51,244 nucleotides of DNA from Bacillota bacterium (GCA_023416745.1 JAEZHF010000088.1:1-51244), one strand, 5' to 3'. Counted from the stretch's first letter, positions 23,701-32,839 are shown. The notes: generated from the sequence alone by a model not told the origin. Numbers and translations: made by a program.

Positions 23701-25038
23701 TCAGCCTCTCCTGTTCAGAGCGGACACCAGCAGCATACCGGTGTAATGCACCGGGTCCCTTGCCGTCGCGAAGGGCGGCGCATAGGCGAGGTCCAGATCC
23801 TCCAGCTCGTCCGCCGTGGCTTTCTTCATGATCATCGAGGCGTATACGTCCAAACGCGTATCCACGCCGCCGTATCCTATCACCTGAGCGCCCAGCAGAC
23901 GGCGCGTCTTCCTGTCCGCCACCGCCTTGATGGTAAGCATCTGGCCGCCGAACACATCGTATTTATCTATATTCTGGTGCTTAACCGTTACCACGTCAAA
24001 GCCTTGCGCAAGCGCGGCTTTTTCGGTCAGCCCGGTCAGCCCGGCGGCCATGTTCAGCACCTTGAACACGCCGGTACCGAGGCTGCCGCCGTATTCCATG
24101 CTGCCGCCCGTTACCGTGTCCCCCGCGATGCGGCCCATCTTGTTGGCCGTAGAACCCAGCGGATACCAGGCCGGCTCTCCTGTGATGGCTGAGAACGTCT
24201 CCGCGCAGTCCCCGCAGGCGTATATAGACTCGTCACTGGTGCGCATGTGCCTGTCCACGCGTATCGACCCCTTCGCACCCAGTACCAGCCCAGCTTGCTC
24301 GGCCAGTAAGGTGTTGGGGCGTACGCCCGCTGCCACAATCACCAGCTCCGCATCCAACGTTTCTCCGCCGTTCAGCGTCACGCCCGCTTGCGATATCCGC
24401 TCCACGCGCCGCGACGTATAAAACTTCACGCCCTGTGCTTTTAGCTTCTCCTCCAGCACCGCTGACATGTCCGCGTCGAACACGGGCGCAATCTGCGGCG
24501 CAATCTCCACAACGCACACGTCGATACCGGGCAGGTTCTCCAGCATCTCCATGCCGATGTTACCCGACCCGATGATCACCGCGCTTTTGGGCTTCTTCTC
24601 CTCAATGAACGTACGTATCGCGACCGCATCGCGCACACTGCGCAGCACAAACACATGGCTCTGCCCCGCACCGGAAATATCCGGAACAAACGGCGAGGCA
24701 CCCGTGGCAATCACCAGCTTGTCATAGCCGTCCTCAAACACCTTGCCGGTTTCCAGATTCTTCACCGTCAACGTTTTGGCAGCCCGGTCTATGCCCAGCA
24801 CCTCGTGGCGCGTCAGCACGTCCACGCCGTATTTCTGCCGGAAATAGGCGCTGTCCCGCGGGGCCAGCCGTTCCTGGCTCTGCACGAGCCCGCCGATGTA
24901 GTATGGCAGAGAGCAGCCGGAGTATGATATGTCCACATCGCGCTCATACACCGTAATCTGCGCGTCCGGCATGTTCCTTCTGGCCTTGGCCGCTGCGGAC
25001 GTTCCCGCCGCCACGGCGCCGATGATCAATATCTTCAC
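23701..25038 (-). CDS. FAD-dependent pyridine nucleotide-disulfide oxidoreductase, CoA-disulfide reductase type
   Basis: The family uses NAD(P)H and FAD with one redox-active Cys; members are CoA-disulfide reductases or NADH oxidases/peroxidases. It is 445 aa. Seen are the FAD motif IIGAVAAGTSAAAKARR, the active-site Cys in ISYSGCSLPYYIGG (about residue 42), the NAD motif VIIGSGNIGMEML, the FAD motif IYACGDCAE and the C-terminal dimer domain. No fused rhodanese domain is present. The start is a GTG at 25038, set by CCAAGGAGGAAAGACC. The Cys context favours CoA-disulfide reductase, but NADH oxidase is not excluded. It lies 77 bases downstream of the AraC gene on the same strand. Confidence 0.85.
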   Translation of the reverse strand: MKILIIGAVAAGTSAAAKARRNMPDAQITVYERDVDISYSGCSLPYYIGGLVQSQERLAPRDSAYFRQKYGVDVLTRHEVLGIDRAAKTLTVKNLETGKVFEDGYDKLVIATGASPFVPDISGAGQSHVFVLRSVRDAVAIRTFIEEKKPKSAVIIGSGNIGMEMLENLPGIDVCVVEIAPQIAPVFDADMSAVLEEKLKAQGVKFYTSRRVERISQAGVTLNGGETLDAELVIVAAGVRPNTLLAEQAGLVLGAKGSIRVDRHMRTSDESIYACGDCAETFSAITGEPAWYPLGSTANKMGRIAGDTVTGGSMEYGGSLGTGVFKVLNMAAGLTGLTEKAALAQGFDVVTVKHQNIDKYDVFGGQMLTIKAVADRKTRRLLGAQVIGYGGVDTRLDVYASMIMKKATADELEDLDLAYAPPFATARDPVHYTGMLLVSALNRRG

Positions 25039-25115
25039 GGTCTTTCCTCCTTGGTACATACCCATTATATCACAACCCGCCGCTCTCTGCCGCGACTATT
25101 CAGCAAGCTTCGCTG

Positions 25116-26033
25116 TTACACCATTTCCAGCGGCACGCAGATTTCCACCGGCATTCGCCCGTCTTCGCCGCAGCTGCCGCTGTACCGCTCAAATGCCGCC
25201 GCATCCGCCGGGCGGTAGCCGCTCTGCGGCAGCCATTCGCTGTACATGTACGCCCACGCCGCGCCGTACTCCTCCGTACCCAGCACAAAGCGCCCGACCG
25301 CATATGTGCCGCCCTCCAGCACGCCCTCGCACACCTCGCCGGACACCCCGATCTCCTCCCCAATGGGCACACACACGTCCAGCCGCAGCTTCTGCTCATC
25401 CGTAATCGCCGGGTCATCATGATAGATCACGTAGGTGATGCTCATATCCACACCGCGCGGCCCAACCCATGCGCACAGGCGCCCAAACAACCCTTCGAAC
25501 AGCTTCTCATCACCCGCATACGGGCCCACATAGCGGATATACGCGATGCGGGTTTTGTCCATCTTCTCAATTTTCACTTCCGGTTTCATGGCAAACCTCC
25601 TGTTTTTTGTGCCATTATACCCGTCAGCCAACTCTTGAGCTTTCCCGCTGTTGCGCAGCAGTTGATATAAACTGCTCTCTGTTTGACTTGTGTTGCTGTC
25701 TCTGAATTCGGAGGGCGCACACCCGAAGCGCTTTTTAAATGCGCGGCAAAACACCGCGGACGACGTGAACCCGTATTCAAACGCCAGTTGCGTAATTTTC
25801 TGTGCCGGATGCGTACACAGCCGCGTGGCGGCGCGCTCCAGTCGCAGCCGCTGGATAAAGGCGAACAGCGTCTCACCCGTCATCGCAGCGAATATGCGGT
25901 GGAAGTGAAACTCTGAAAAGCCCGCGATGGCCGCGAGTTCGCCCAGCGTCATCTCCTCAGCCAGATGCTTATCGATATAATCACATACTTTGTTGACCCG
26001 GACGATATACTCATTGGCCTGTGTCTCATTCAT
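25116..26033 (-). CDS. AraC family regulator with GyrI-like effector domain
   Basis: It is 305 aa. Residues about 10-112 form the double helix-turn-helix of the AraC family (MTLGELAAIAGFSEFHFHRIF and ITQLAFEYGFTSSAVFCRAFKKRFG). Residues about 150-305 form a GyrI/SOUL-type small-molecule binding domain (VKIEKMDKTRIAYIRYVGPY, then LRLDVCVPIG). The layout matches Rob/BltR-like multidrug or stress regulators. AAGGAGGG precedes the start. The flavoprotein downstream on the same strand could be its target or partner; that is inference. Confidence 0.9.
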   Translation of the reverse strand: MNETQANEYIVRVNKVCDYIDKHLAEEMTLGELAAIAGFSEFHFHRIFAAMTGETLFAFIQRLRLERAATRLCTHPAQKITQLAFEYGFTSSAVFCRAFKKRFGCAPSEFRDSNTSQTESSLYQLLRNSGKAQELADGYNGTKNRRFAMKPEVKIEKMDKTRIAYIRYVGPYAGDEKLFEGLFGRLCAWVGPRGVDMSITYVIYHDDPAITDEQKLRLDVCVPIGEEIGVSGEVCEGVLEGGTYAVGRFVLGTEEYGAAWAYMYSEWLPQSGYRPADAAAFERYSGSCGEDGRMPVEICVPLEMV

Positions 26034-26053
26034 AAGCCGCCCTCCTTGCTGTC

Positions 26054-26082
26054 ATCATATCATGACATATGCCATGCAACAA
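26054..26082 (-). promoter_or_regulatory. Promoter of the AraC-family gene
   Basis: On the minus strand TTGTTG (26077-26082), 17-base spacer, TATGAT (26054-26059). A GTCAT/ATGAC dyad (26051-26066) overlaps the -10 and could allow autoregulation. Confidence 0.55.
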
Positions 26083-26158
26083 TATCGCATGCCCCATGCA
26101 TGTATAAAATTATGGCTATACAGGCAGAATGATAGCATAACATTTGGGAGGTTAGCTG

Positions 26159-27187
26159 ATGTTTTCATATCTTGCGCCGAGCTTGGGCATTGACCTGGGG
26201 ACGGCAAACACGCTTGTTTACATGAAGGATAAGGGCATTATTGTGCGTGAGCCCTCTGTTGTCGCAATGAAAAACAACCGCAAGGAGATTCTGGCCGTGG
26301 GTGAGGAAGCCCGTAAGATGATCGGCCGGACGCCGGGCGGTATCGTCGCAGTGCGGCCGCTCAAGGACGGTGTCATCGCCGACTATGCAACGACGGAGAT
26401 CATGCTGAAATATTTCATACGCAAGGCGTTACCGCAGGGTCTCATCCGGCGCAGCCCGCGGCTGGTTGTCTGTGTGCCATGCGGTATTACCGAGGTTGAA
26501 AAGCGTGCCGTTGAGGAAGCGGCCCGGTCCGCCGGTGCGCGTGAGGTGCTGCTGCTGGAGGAACCGATGGCGGCGGCGATCGGCGCGGGGTTGGACGTCA
26601 ACCAGGCCAAGGGCTGTATGGTTGTGGATATCGGCGGCGGGACCAGCGAAGTGGCCGTGATATCGCTGGGTGGCATCGTCGTTTCCCGGTCTCTGCGCAT
26701 CGGCGGCAACCATATGGACGACGCCATCATGAAGCAGATAAAGAAGGTTCACGGCTTGATCATTGGCGAAAGCACCGCTGAGCAGATCAAGATTACCCTT
26801 GGGTATGTGATGGACCGCAGCAAGGAGCAGTCGATAGAAGTCAGAGGCCGCGAGGTGACCTCCGGGCTGCCCCGCTCAGTCACGGTGGATTCCCAGAGCA
26901 TCAGCGAAGCGTTGCTGGAGCCAGCGCAGGCCATCGTGGATGCCGTTAAAAACGTGCTGGAGCAAACACCGCCCGAGCTCGCAGCGGACATCATCAATGA
27001 AGGCATCGTGATGACAGGAGGCGGCGCGCTGCTGCACGGGCTCAACCGCATGATCGCCAAAGCGACAGGCATGCCGGTTCGGCGCGCCAAGGATGCCATG
27101 GACGCCGTTGCTGTCGGCGCCGGGCTCGCAATAGAGACGATGGAACCCGGTGCGCTGGAGCGCGAACTGGGCGTTGAACCCGGCTGA
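26159..27187 (+). CDS. mreB: Rod-shape determining protein MreB/Mbl family
   Basis: Bacterial actin that organises lateral wall synthesis. It is 342 aa. Actin-fold motifs: phosphate 1 GIDLGTANTLVYMKDKG (about 10-26), connect region LLEEPMAAAIGAGLDV, phosphate 2 VVDIGGGTSEVAVISLGG (about 158-175), adenosine motif MTGGGALLHGL (about 282-292). GGGAGGTTAGCTG sets the start. It stands alone, without mreC, mreD or pbp genes, which suggests a second MreB-type paralogue (Mbl or MreBH) rather than the classic mreBCD operon; I cannot tell which. Confidence 0.93.
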   Translation: MFSYLAPSLGIDLGTANTLVYMKDKGIIVREPSVVAMKNNRKEILAVGEEARKMIGRTPGGIVAVRPLKDGVIADYATTEIMLKYFIRKALPQGLIRRSPRLVVCVPCGITEVEKRAVEEAARSAGAREVLLLEEPMAAAIGAGLDVNQAKGCMVVDIGGGTSEVAVISLGGIVVSRSLRIGGNHMDDAIMKQIKKVHGLIIGESTAEQIKITLGYVMDRSKEQSIEVRGREVTSGLPRSVTVDSQSISEALLEPAQAIVDAVKNVLEQTPPELAADIINEGIVMTGGGALLHGLNRMIAKATGMPVRRAKDAMDAVAVGAGLAIETMEPGALERELGVEPG

Positions 27188-27216
27188 TACAAAATTTTTG
27201 TACGTTCAAAAAGAAT

Positions 27217-27245
27217 GCGGCTGCGTTACGCTGACCGCTTTTTTT
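27217..27245 (+). terminator. Terminator of mreB
   Basis: GCGG and CCGC enclose a small inner GCG/CGC hairpin, followed by seven T residues. The stem is modest and the T-run is good. Confidence 0.6.
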
Positions 27246-27323
27246 CTTATTGTAACAACTCTCTCGGCTCTCTCCTTTTCTTCGCCGCCCACCTGTCTCC
27301 CCCCTGCCGCAGCCCTTTTTTTA

Positions 27324-27352
27324 TTGACCTTAACGATAAAAAAATATATAAT
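27324..27352 (+). promoter_or_regulatory. Strong promoter of the PFOR gene
   Basis: TTGACC (27324-27329), 17-base spacer, TATAAT (27347-27352). The leader is about 100 bases and includes a small dyad ATGATT/AATCAT (27424-27439). Confidence 0.8.
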
Positions 27353-27460
27353 AATGAAGATTGTGAATATACTAAATCTGGTGGTTTTATCCTGAGCCTT
27401 CAGTATCAATAAAAGAGTTATTTCATGATTGGATAATCATTTTACTAAGGAGGATATATA

Positions 27461-30400
27461 ATGGCACAAAAACAAACAATCGATGGGAATACTGCCGCGG
27501 CTCACGTAGCCTATGCGTTTTCGGACGTCGGCGCGATCTATCCCATCACCCCGTCTTCAACGATGGCGGAAATCTGCGATGAGTGGTCCGCCCACGGAAG
27601 AATCAACATCTTCGGACAGAGGATGCGCGTTGCCGAGATGCAGTCGGAAGCGGGCGCAGCCGGTGCGGTGCATGGTTCGTTGGTGACCGGCGCGTTCACG
27701 TCCACGTTCACGGCTTCCCAGGGCCTGCTGCTGATGATACCGAACATGTTTAAGATCGCGGGCGAGTTGCTGCCCTGCGTTTTTCATGTATCGGCCAGAG
27801 CGCTGGCGGCCCACGCGCTTTCCATATTCGGTGACCACAGCGATGTGATGTCCACCCGTCAGACGGGCTTTGCGATGCTAGCCTCGGGCAGCGTGCAGGA
27901 AGTCATAGATATGGCATCGGTGGCGCACCTGGCCACGCTGAAAGCAAAGGTTCCGTTCCTGCATTTCTTTGACGGCTTCCGCACCTCGCACGAAGTGCAG
28001 AAGATCGACATGATCGAGTATGATACATTTGAAAAGCTGGTGGACAGGCAGGCTATCGCCGAGTTCCGCGCCCGTGCGATGAACCCGGAGCACCCGCATC
28101 TGCAAGGCACGGCGCAGAACCCGGATATCTACTTCCAGAACCGTGAAGCCGCCAACAAATTCTACAATGCTACACCGGAAATCGTGGAAGCCGTGATGAA
28201 CGAGCTCGCCGCGGAGACCGGACGCAAATACAAGCTGTTCGACTACGTGGGCGCTCCGGATGCTGAGAACATCATCATCATGATGGGCAGCGGTGCGGAA
28301 GCTACCGAAGAAGCGATCAACTACCTGAACGCCAGAGGCGAGAAGCTGGGCATGATCAAGGTTCGCCTGTACCGTCCGTTCAGCGCGAAGCACTTTTTGG
28401 CCGTTATGCCAAAGAGCGTCAAGAAGATCTGCGTGCTCGACAGAACCAAGGAGCCGGGTGCTGCGGGCGAGCCGCTTTATCAGGATGTTATCACCGTGCT
28501 GGCTGAAGCGGGCCGCGGCGACATCAAGGTCATCGGCGGGCGTTATGGCCTTTCCTCCAAGGAATATACCCCCTCGATGGCCAAGGCTGTGTATGTGAAC
28601 CTCGCGGGCGAAATGAAGAACCACTTCACCGTGGGCATCAACGACGACGTGACACACCTGTCCCTTGACTATTCCGACAGGATCGACGCCGCTCCTGAGG
28701 GTACCTACCGCTGCAAGTTCTACGGCCTTGGCAGCGACGGCACCGTGGGCGCGAATAAGAACTCCATTAAGATTATCGGCGACCACACCGACATGTATGC
28801 CCAAGGCTACTTCAGCTACGACTCCAAGAAGTCGGGCGGCCTCACGGTTTCGCACCTGCGCTTTGGCAAGAGCCCGATCCAGTCCACGTACCTCATCGAC
28901 GTCGCGGACCTGATCGCCTGTCACAACCCGTCCTACGTGACGCGTTACGACATGCTCGCTGATGCCAAGGACGGCGGCATCTTCCTGCTGAACTCGCAGT
29001 GGACGACGCTGGAAGCCATGGAGAAGGAACTGCCAGCCTGCGTTAAAAACACCATTGCCAAAAAGAAACTGAAGTTCTATAACGTAGACGCAATTGACCT
29101 CGCTGAAAAAGCCGGCATGGGCGGGCGCATCAATACCGTCATGCAGGCCGCATTCTTCAAGGTCGCCGGCATCATACCGGAAGCCGAAGCCATCGATTAT
29201 ATGAAGCAGGCCGTTAAGAAAACTTACGGCAGCAAGGGCGACAAGATTGTCAACATGAACAACACAGCCATCGATATGGGTGCCGAGGGCATCGCGGAAG
29301 TCAAATATCCCGAATCCTGGGCTACCACCACCGAAGGCGCGGCTTATGCTTGCGCACCGGCGGAAGCGGGCGAGTTTTTCGTCAAGACGCTGTATCCCAT
29401 CATCGAGCAGAAGGGCGACGATCTGCCGGTGTCCGCGTTCGACCCGCGCGGCTTCTTCCCGACAGGTACCACGAAATACGAAAAGCGCGGCATCGCGGTA
29501 AACGTGCCGCACTGGATACCTGAAAACTGCATTATGTGCAACCAGTGCTCGTATGTCTGCCCGCACGCCGTCATCCGTCCGTTCCTCGCAAAGGAAGAGG
29601 ATCTGAAAGATGCGCCGGAAACCTTTATCACCAAAGACGCCCGCGGCAAAGAAATCGCGGGATACAAATACCGCATGCAGGTCTCTCCGCTGGATTGCAC
29701 GGGCTGCGGCAACTGCGCCGATATCTGCCCGGCCAAGGAAAAGGCACTCGTCATGACGCCGCTGGCTGAGGAAGTGCAAGTGCAGCACGCCAACTGGGAA
29801 TTTGCGGAGAAGCTGCCGCGTCCCGCCGTGGACATCAGCAAGACCAACGTCATCGGTTCGCAGTTTGCTCAGCCGCTGTTCGAGTTCTCGGGCGCGTGCG
29901 CGGGCTGCGGCGAAACGCCGTACGTCAAGCTGGTCACGCAGTTGTTCGGAGACCGCATGATCATCGCCAATGCGACGGGCTGCTCCTCTATATACAGCGG
30001 CAACACACCCACTTGCCCGTACACCAAGAACGAGCAGGGACGTGGTCCGGCGTGGGCCAACTCGCTGTTTGAAGACAACGCCGAGTTCGGCTACGGAATG
30101 AACTTAGGTATCGTGCAGCGCCGTGCCAGCCTGAAGGACACCGTCCGCGAAGCGCTGGAAATCGTTTCGGGCGACTTGAAAGACAAGCTGGCCGCGTGGC
30201 TGGAAACGGCAAACGACGGCGAGAAGTCCAAAGCCAGCGCTGCTGCGCTGATGGCCGTGCTGCCTGCAGCCGCCGCCAGCGCCTCCGGCAAGGAGAAGGA
30301 GCTGCTTGATATTATTCTGGCGGGCGAAGACTTGCTGATCAAGAAGTCCATCTGGATCATCGGCGGTGACGGCTGGGCTTATGACATCGGCTACGGCGGT

Positions 30401-30988
30401 CTGGATCACGTCATTGCGATGGGCGAGGACGTCAACATACTCGTGCTGGATACCGAAGTGTACTCCAACACGGGCGGTCAGGCCAGCAAGGCCACGCCCA
30501 CCGGTTCTGTCGCCAAGTTTGCGGCGGCCGGCAAGCGCACCAAGAAGAAGGACATCGGCGCAATCGCGATGACCTATGGCTACGTCTATGTGACGCAGGT
30601 GTGCATGGGCGCCAACCACAGCCAGCTCTTGAAAGCCATGCTGGAAGCCGAGAGCTACAACGGCCCGTCGCTGATCATCGCCTACGCGCCGTGCATAAAT
30701 CACGGCATCAACATGGGCAAGACGCAGGCCGAGATGAAGTTCGCGGTGGAGTCGGGCTACTGGCACCTGTACCGTTACAACCCGGCGCTCAAAGCGGAAG
30801 GCAAGAACCCCTTCACGCTGGACAGCAAGGAGCCGACCGGCAGCTATCAGGACTTCATCCGCAGTGAGATTCGCTACAAGTCGCTGCAGAAGCAGTTCCC
30901 GGAGGCTGCGGAAACGCTGTTTGCAGAGGCCGAAAAGGAAGCCAATGAGCGCTACGCGTTTTACAAGCGTCTGGCCTCTGAAGGCTGA
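27461..30988 (+). CDS. nifJ: Pyruvate:ferredoxin (flavodoxin) oxidoreductase, single chain
   Basis: Oxidises pyruvate to acetyl-CoA and CO2 while reducing ferredoxin, central to fermentative metabolism. It is 1175 aa with all domains in the usual order: an N-terminal domain (YPITPSSTMAEICDEW), a CoA-binding region, two ferredoxin motifs (CIMCNQCSYVCP about 689-700, CTGCGNCADICP about 746-757), then the TPP part with ACAGCGETPYVKL (about 811), GGDGWAYDIGYGG (about 967) and LDTEVYSNTGGQASKATPTG. AAGGAGG sets the start. It has its own promoter and terminator. Reduced ferredoxin from it is the expected substrate of the Rnf complex encoded nearby. Confidence 0.98.
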   Translation: MAQKQTIDGNTAAAHVAYAFSDVGAIYPITPSSTMAEICDEWSAHGRINIFGQRMRVAEMQSEAGAAGAVHGSLVTGAFTSTFTASQGLLLMIPNMFKIAGELLPCVFHVSARALAAHALSIFGDHSDVMSTRQTGFAMLASGSVQEVIDMASVAHLATLKAKVPFLHFFDGFRTSHEVQKIDMIEYDTFEKLVDRQAIAEFRARAMNPEHPHLQGTAQNPDIYFQNREAANKFYNATPEIVEAVMNELAAETGRKYKLFDYVGAPDAENIIIMMGSGAEATEEAINYLNARGEKLGMIKVRLYRPFSAKHFLAVMPKSVKKICVLDRTKEPGAAGEPLYQDVITVLAEAGRGDIKVIGGRYGLSSKEYTPSMAKAVYVNLAGEMKNHFTVGINDDVTHLSLDYSDRIDAAPEGTYRCKFYGLGSDGTVGANKNSIKIIGDHTDMYAQGYFSYDSKKSGGLTVSHLRFGKSPIQSTYLIDVADLIACHNPSYVTRYDMLADAKDGGIFLLNSQWTTLEAMEKELPACVKNTIAKKKLKFYNVDAIDLAEKAGMGGRINTVMQAAFFKVAGIIPEAEAIDYMKQAVKKTYGSKGDKIVNMNNTAIDMGAEGIAEVKYPESWATTTEGAAYACAPAEAGEFFVKTLYPIIEQKGDDLPVSAFDPRGFFPTGTTKYEKRGIAVNVPHWIPENCIMCNQCSYVCPHAVIRPFLAKEEDLKDAPETFITKDARGKEIAGYKYRMQVSPLDCTGCGNCADICPAKEKALVMTPLAEEVQVQHANWEFAEKLPRPAVDISKTNVIGSQFAQPLFEFSGACAGCGETPYVKLVTQLFGDRMIIANATGCSSIYSGNTPTCPYTKNEQGRGPAWANSLFEDNAEFGYGMNLGIVQRRASLKDTVREALEIVSGDLKDKLAAWLETANDGEKSKASAAALMAVLPAAAASASGKEKELLDIILAGEDLLIKKSIWIIGGDGWAYDIGYGGLDHVIAMGEDVNILVLDTEVYSNTGGQASKATPTGSVAKFAAAGKRTKKKDIGAIAMTYGYVYVTQVCMGANHSQLLKAMLEAESYNGPSLIIAYAPCINHGINMGKTQAEMKFAVESGYWHLYRYNPALKAEGKNPFTLDSKEPTGSYQDFIRSEIRYKSLQKQFPEAAETLFAEAEKEANERYAFYKRLASEG

Positions 30989-31011
30989 TCACAGCTGAAC
31001 CAAACATAAGT

Positions 31012-31045
31012 CAAGGGTCTCCCGAATGGGAGACCCTTGTTCATT
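31012..31045 (+). terminator. Terminator of the PFOR gene
   Basis: CAAGGGTCTCCC (31012-31023) and GGGAGACCCTTG (31028-31039) form a perfect 12-bp stem on a GAAT loop, then TTCATTT. Confidence 0.9.
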
Positions 31046-31067
31046 TCTTAAGTATCTCATTTTGCCA

Positions 31068-31137
31068 ATGGGACACTCAAAGGACGATCCCCTTGAGCGG
31101 TGGTGCGAAGGCAGCGCCTCCGCGGTCCTCATCTCTC
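31068..31137 (-). repeat. Structured intergenic repeat, copy 2
   Basis: Second copy of the repeat at 23601-23669, with a one-base indel and roughly a dozen substitutions. On the minus strand both hairpins keep pairing through G-U wobbles; on the plus strand the same positions are A-C mismatches. It abuts the stop codon of the glycosylase gene. Confidence 0.75.
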
Positions 31138-32045
31138 TAGCAAGCACGAAACGCTTCCGGATGGTTCCGCGCGTAATGGAACAGATACTGCTGCGCGATG
31201 CCTGCGTGTTCGCCGAACCGCTCATCCACGAACGTGCGCATGTCCTTGTCGTTTTTGCCGCGGTAACCGTACATATTGCACAGCACGCGGCGCATCCATA
31301 CATCGGCCGGGAAGGACTGCGTGTATCCCATGCCGTACAGCGCGACGCAGTCAGCCACCTTCTGACCCACACCCTGTAATTTTGTCAGCTCGCGCCGCGC
31401 CTCCTCATACGGCAGCGCACCCACCGCAATGAGATTGAAGCCCTCCGCCACCATGCGCGATGCCTCAATGATGTACCGCGCACGGTACCCTGCGCCGCAG
31501 CTTTTCAGCTCCGCCTCTGTCAGCGCTGCCAGCGTTTGTGGCGACGGAAAGTCCCGTCCGCCGGGAAGTGGTTCGCCATATCTCGTGCAAACTGTATCGA
31601 TGATGCCGCTGATGCGTTTCACATTGTTGTTGGCGGATATGATGAAGCTGATCAGCGTCTCGAATGGCGGCTGACGCAGCACGCGCATCCCCGGCGTGTA
31701 TGCCATCCCCCGCTTCAGATATTCGTCATGAGCATAGAGCTTCTTGATCGCGCCATAATCCCGCTCCAGATCAAAGTAGCGGATAAATGCAAACGCTTCA
31801 TCTTCGCCAATGCCAGCGAGCTGCAGCGTATCGCCCTTCTGCTCGGCGTATACTGCCCGCCCCAGCGCAACCCCGGAAAAGCCGGTGCCATTCGGCTGCC
31901 AGCGGAACGCCTGTCCGCAGGTGAGGCAGTCGGCCAGAGAAAAATGCGACAGACCCCTAAGCTCTACGCCGCCCTCTGTATTAATAATCTTTGTTGTAAT
32001 GGCTGCTGGACTGTTAACCACCGTCATGCCCGGCTTAATCTTCAT
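31137..32045 (-). CDS. 8-Oxoguanine DNA glycosylase/AP lyase, OGG1 type
   Basis: Removes oxidised guanine from DNA. It is 302 aa: an N-terminal OGG domain (LSHFSLADCLTCGQAFRWQ, about 32-50) and a helix-hairpin-helix GPD domain. Catalytic Lys is in LQGVGQKVADC (about 238-248) and the essential Asp in SFPADVWMRRV (about 258-268). ISANNNVKRI is the conserved lesion-side stretch. The start is uncertain: no good ribosome site precedes the ATG at 32045, and a second ATG lies at 32027. Its stop codon touches the intergenic repeat. Confidence 0.88.
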   Translation of the reverse strand: MKIKPGMTVVNSPAAITTKIINTEGGVELRGLSHFSLADCLTCGQAFRWQPNGTGFSGVALGRAVYAEQKGDTLQLAGIGEDEAFAFIRYFDLERDYGAIKKLYAHDEYLKRGMAYTPGMRVLRQPPFETLISFIISANNNVKRISGIIDTVCTRYGEPLPGGRDFPSPQTLAALTEAELKSCGAGYRARYIIEASRMVAEGFNLIAVGALPYEEARRELTKLQGVGQKVADCVALYGMGYTQSFPADVWMRRVLCNMYGYRGKNDKDMRTFVDERFGEHAGIAQQYLFHYARNHPEAFRAC

Positions 32046-32169
32046 ATATTACCCAAACCAAGAAGGAGACTCCATCCGGCAGCTTCTTTCCTATAAGACA
32101 CAGCTCTCAATAGCTGCAGGCATACCATCTCCGAAAACAAATTTTCCATCCGTTCACTAAAGAACCTGA

Positions 32170-32202
32170 AAAACAAAACAGACCCTGCAGTGCAGAGCCT
32201 GT
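32170..32202 (-). terminator. Terminator of rplU-rpmA
   Basis: On the minus strand ACAGGCTCTGC pairs with GCAGGGTCTGT (two G-U pairs), then TTTGTTTTT. Confidence 0.75.
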
Positions 32203-32211
32203 CATTGGCTG

Positions 32212-32466
32212 TTAGCTCGGATAAACGCTGACCTGTTTCTTGTCCCGGCCTTTACGCTCGAACTTGACGTTGCCGTCAATCAGCGAGAACAGCGTGTCGT
32301 CACTGCCGATGTCCACGTTGTTGCCCGGATAAAATTTGGTGCCGCGCTGCCGCACAAGTATGTTGCCCGCGAGCACAAACTGGCCGTCACTGCGCTTCAC
32401 GCCTAGGCGCTGACTTGCGCTGTCGCGTCCGTTTCGGGAGCTGCCCACACCCTTTTTATGTGCCAT
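32212..32466 (-). CDS. rpmA: Large-subunit ribosomal protein L27, no N-terminal extension
   Basis: L27 reaches the peptidyl transferase centre with its N-terminus. The 84 residues are complete: MAHKKGVGSSRNGRDS, LGVKRSDGQFVLAGNILVRQRGTKF, then the C-terminal beta part. Most Firmicutes make L27 with a short leader ending in FFA that the protease Prp removes; here the gene starts directly at MAHKKG and a stop codon lies two codons upstream in frame, so no extension can be encoded. GAGAGG lies 10 bases upstream. It is 37 bases after rplU, without room for prp. Confidence 0.95.
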   Translation of the reverse strand: MAHKKGVGSSRNGRDSASQRLGVKRSDGQFVLAGNILVRQRGTKFYPGNNVDIGSDDTLFSLIDGNVKFERKGRDKKQVSVYPS

Positions 32467-32503
32467 CCTTCATGCACCTCTCTTTCACTATAAAGGATTC
32501 GTT

Positions 32504-32839
32504 TTACTCTTCCGCCGCTTCTTTTTCCTTGGCCGTGCCGATGCTGGTAATCCGTATCTTTGTGAACGGCTGCCTATGGCCCTGCTTTTTACGGTAATTT
32601 CTCTTCGGCTTGTATTTAAAAATCACGACTTTTTTCTCTTTACCATGCTCGACGATCTTCGCCCGTACCTTTGCGCCTTTCACGACGGGTGTGCCGATCT
32701 GGATATCGTCGCCATCTGCCACAACCAAAGCATCGAAGTTGACCTGCTTGCCCGGCTCACCATCCAGTTTCTCCACAAAAACGATGTCGCCCTTGCTCGC
32801 TTTATACTGCTTACCGCCTGTCTCAAAAATTGCGTACAC
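32504..32839 (-). CDS. rplU: Large-subunit ribosomal protein L21
   Basis: Binds 23S rRNA in the 50S subunit. The 111-aa chain reads YAIFETGGKQYKASKGD at the start and KYKPKRNYRKKQGHRQPFTKI at the C-terminal part. The start is a GTG at 32839, placed by GAGGAGGT seven bases before it; the open frame reaches back to 32959 but this is the untranslated leader. It has its own strong promoter and a leader that resembles the L21 leader RNA. Confidence 0.94.
   Translation of the reverse strand: MYAIFETGGKQYKASKGDIVFVEKLDGEPGKQVNFDALVVADGDDIQIGTPVVKGAKVRAKIVEHGKEKKVVIFKYKPKRNYRKKQGHRQPFTKIRITSIGTAKEKEAAEE

Noticed and set aside
27878..29788. Long antisense frame (636 codons) opposite the PFOR gene
   Set aside because: PFOR is an unmistakable full-length enzyme. 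Long antisense frames are expected from third-position GC bias in this genome.
30989..31372. Minus-strand frame spanning the PFOR terminator and the intergenic repeat
   Set aside because: It overlaps the glycosylase gene in another frame, includes a terminator and the structured repeat, and has no ribosome site.
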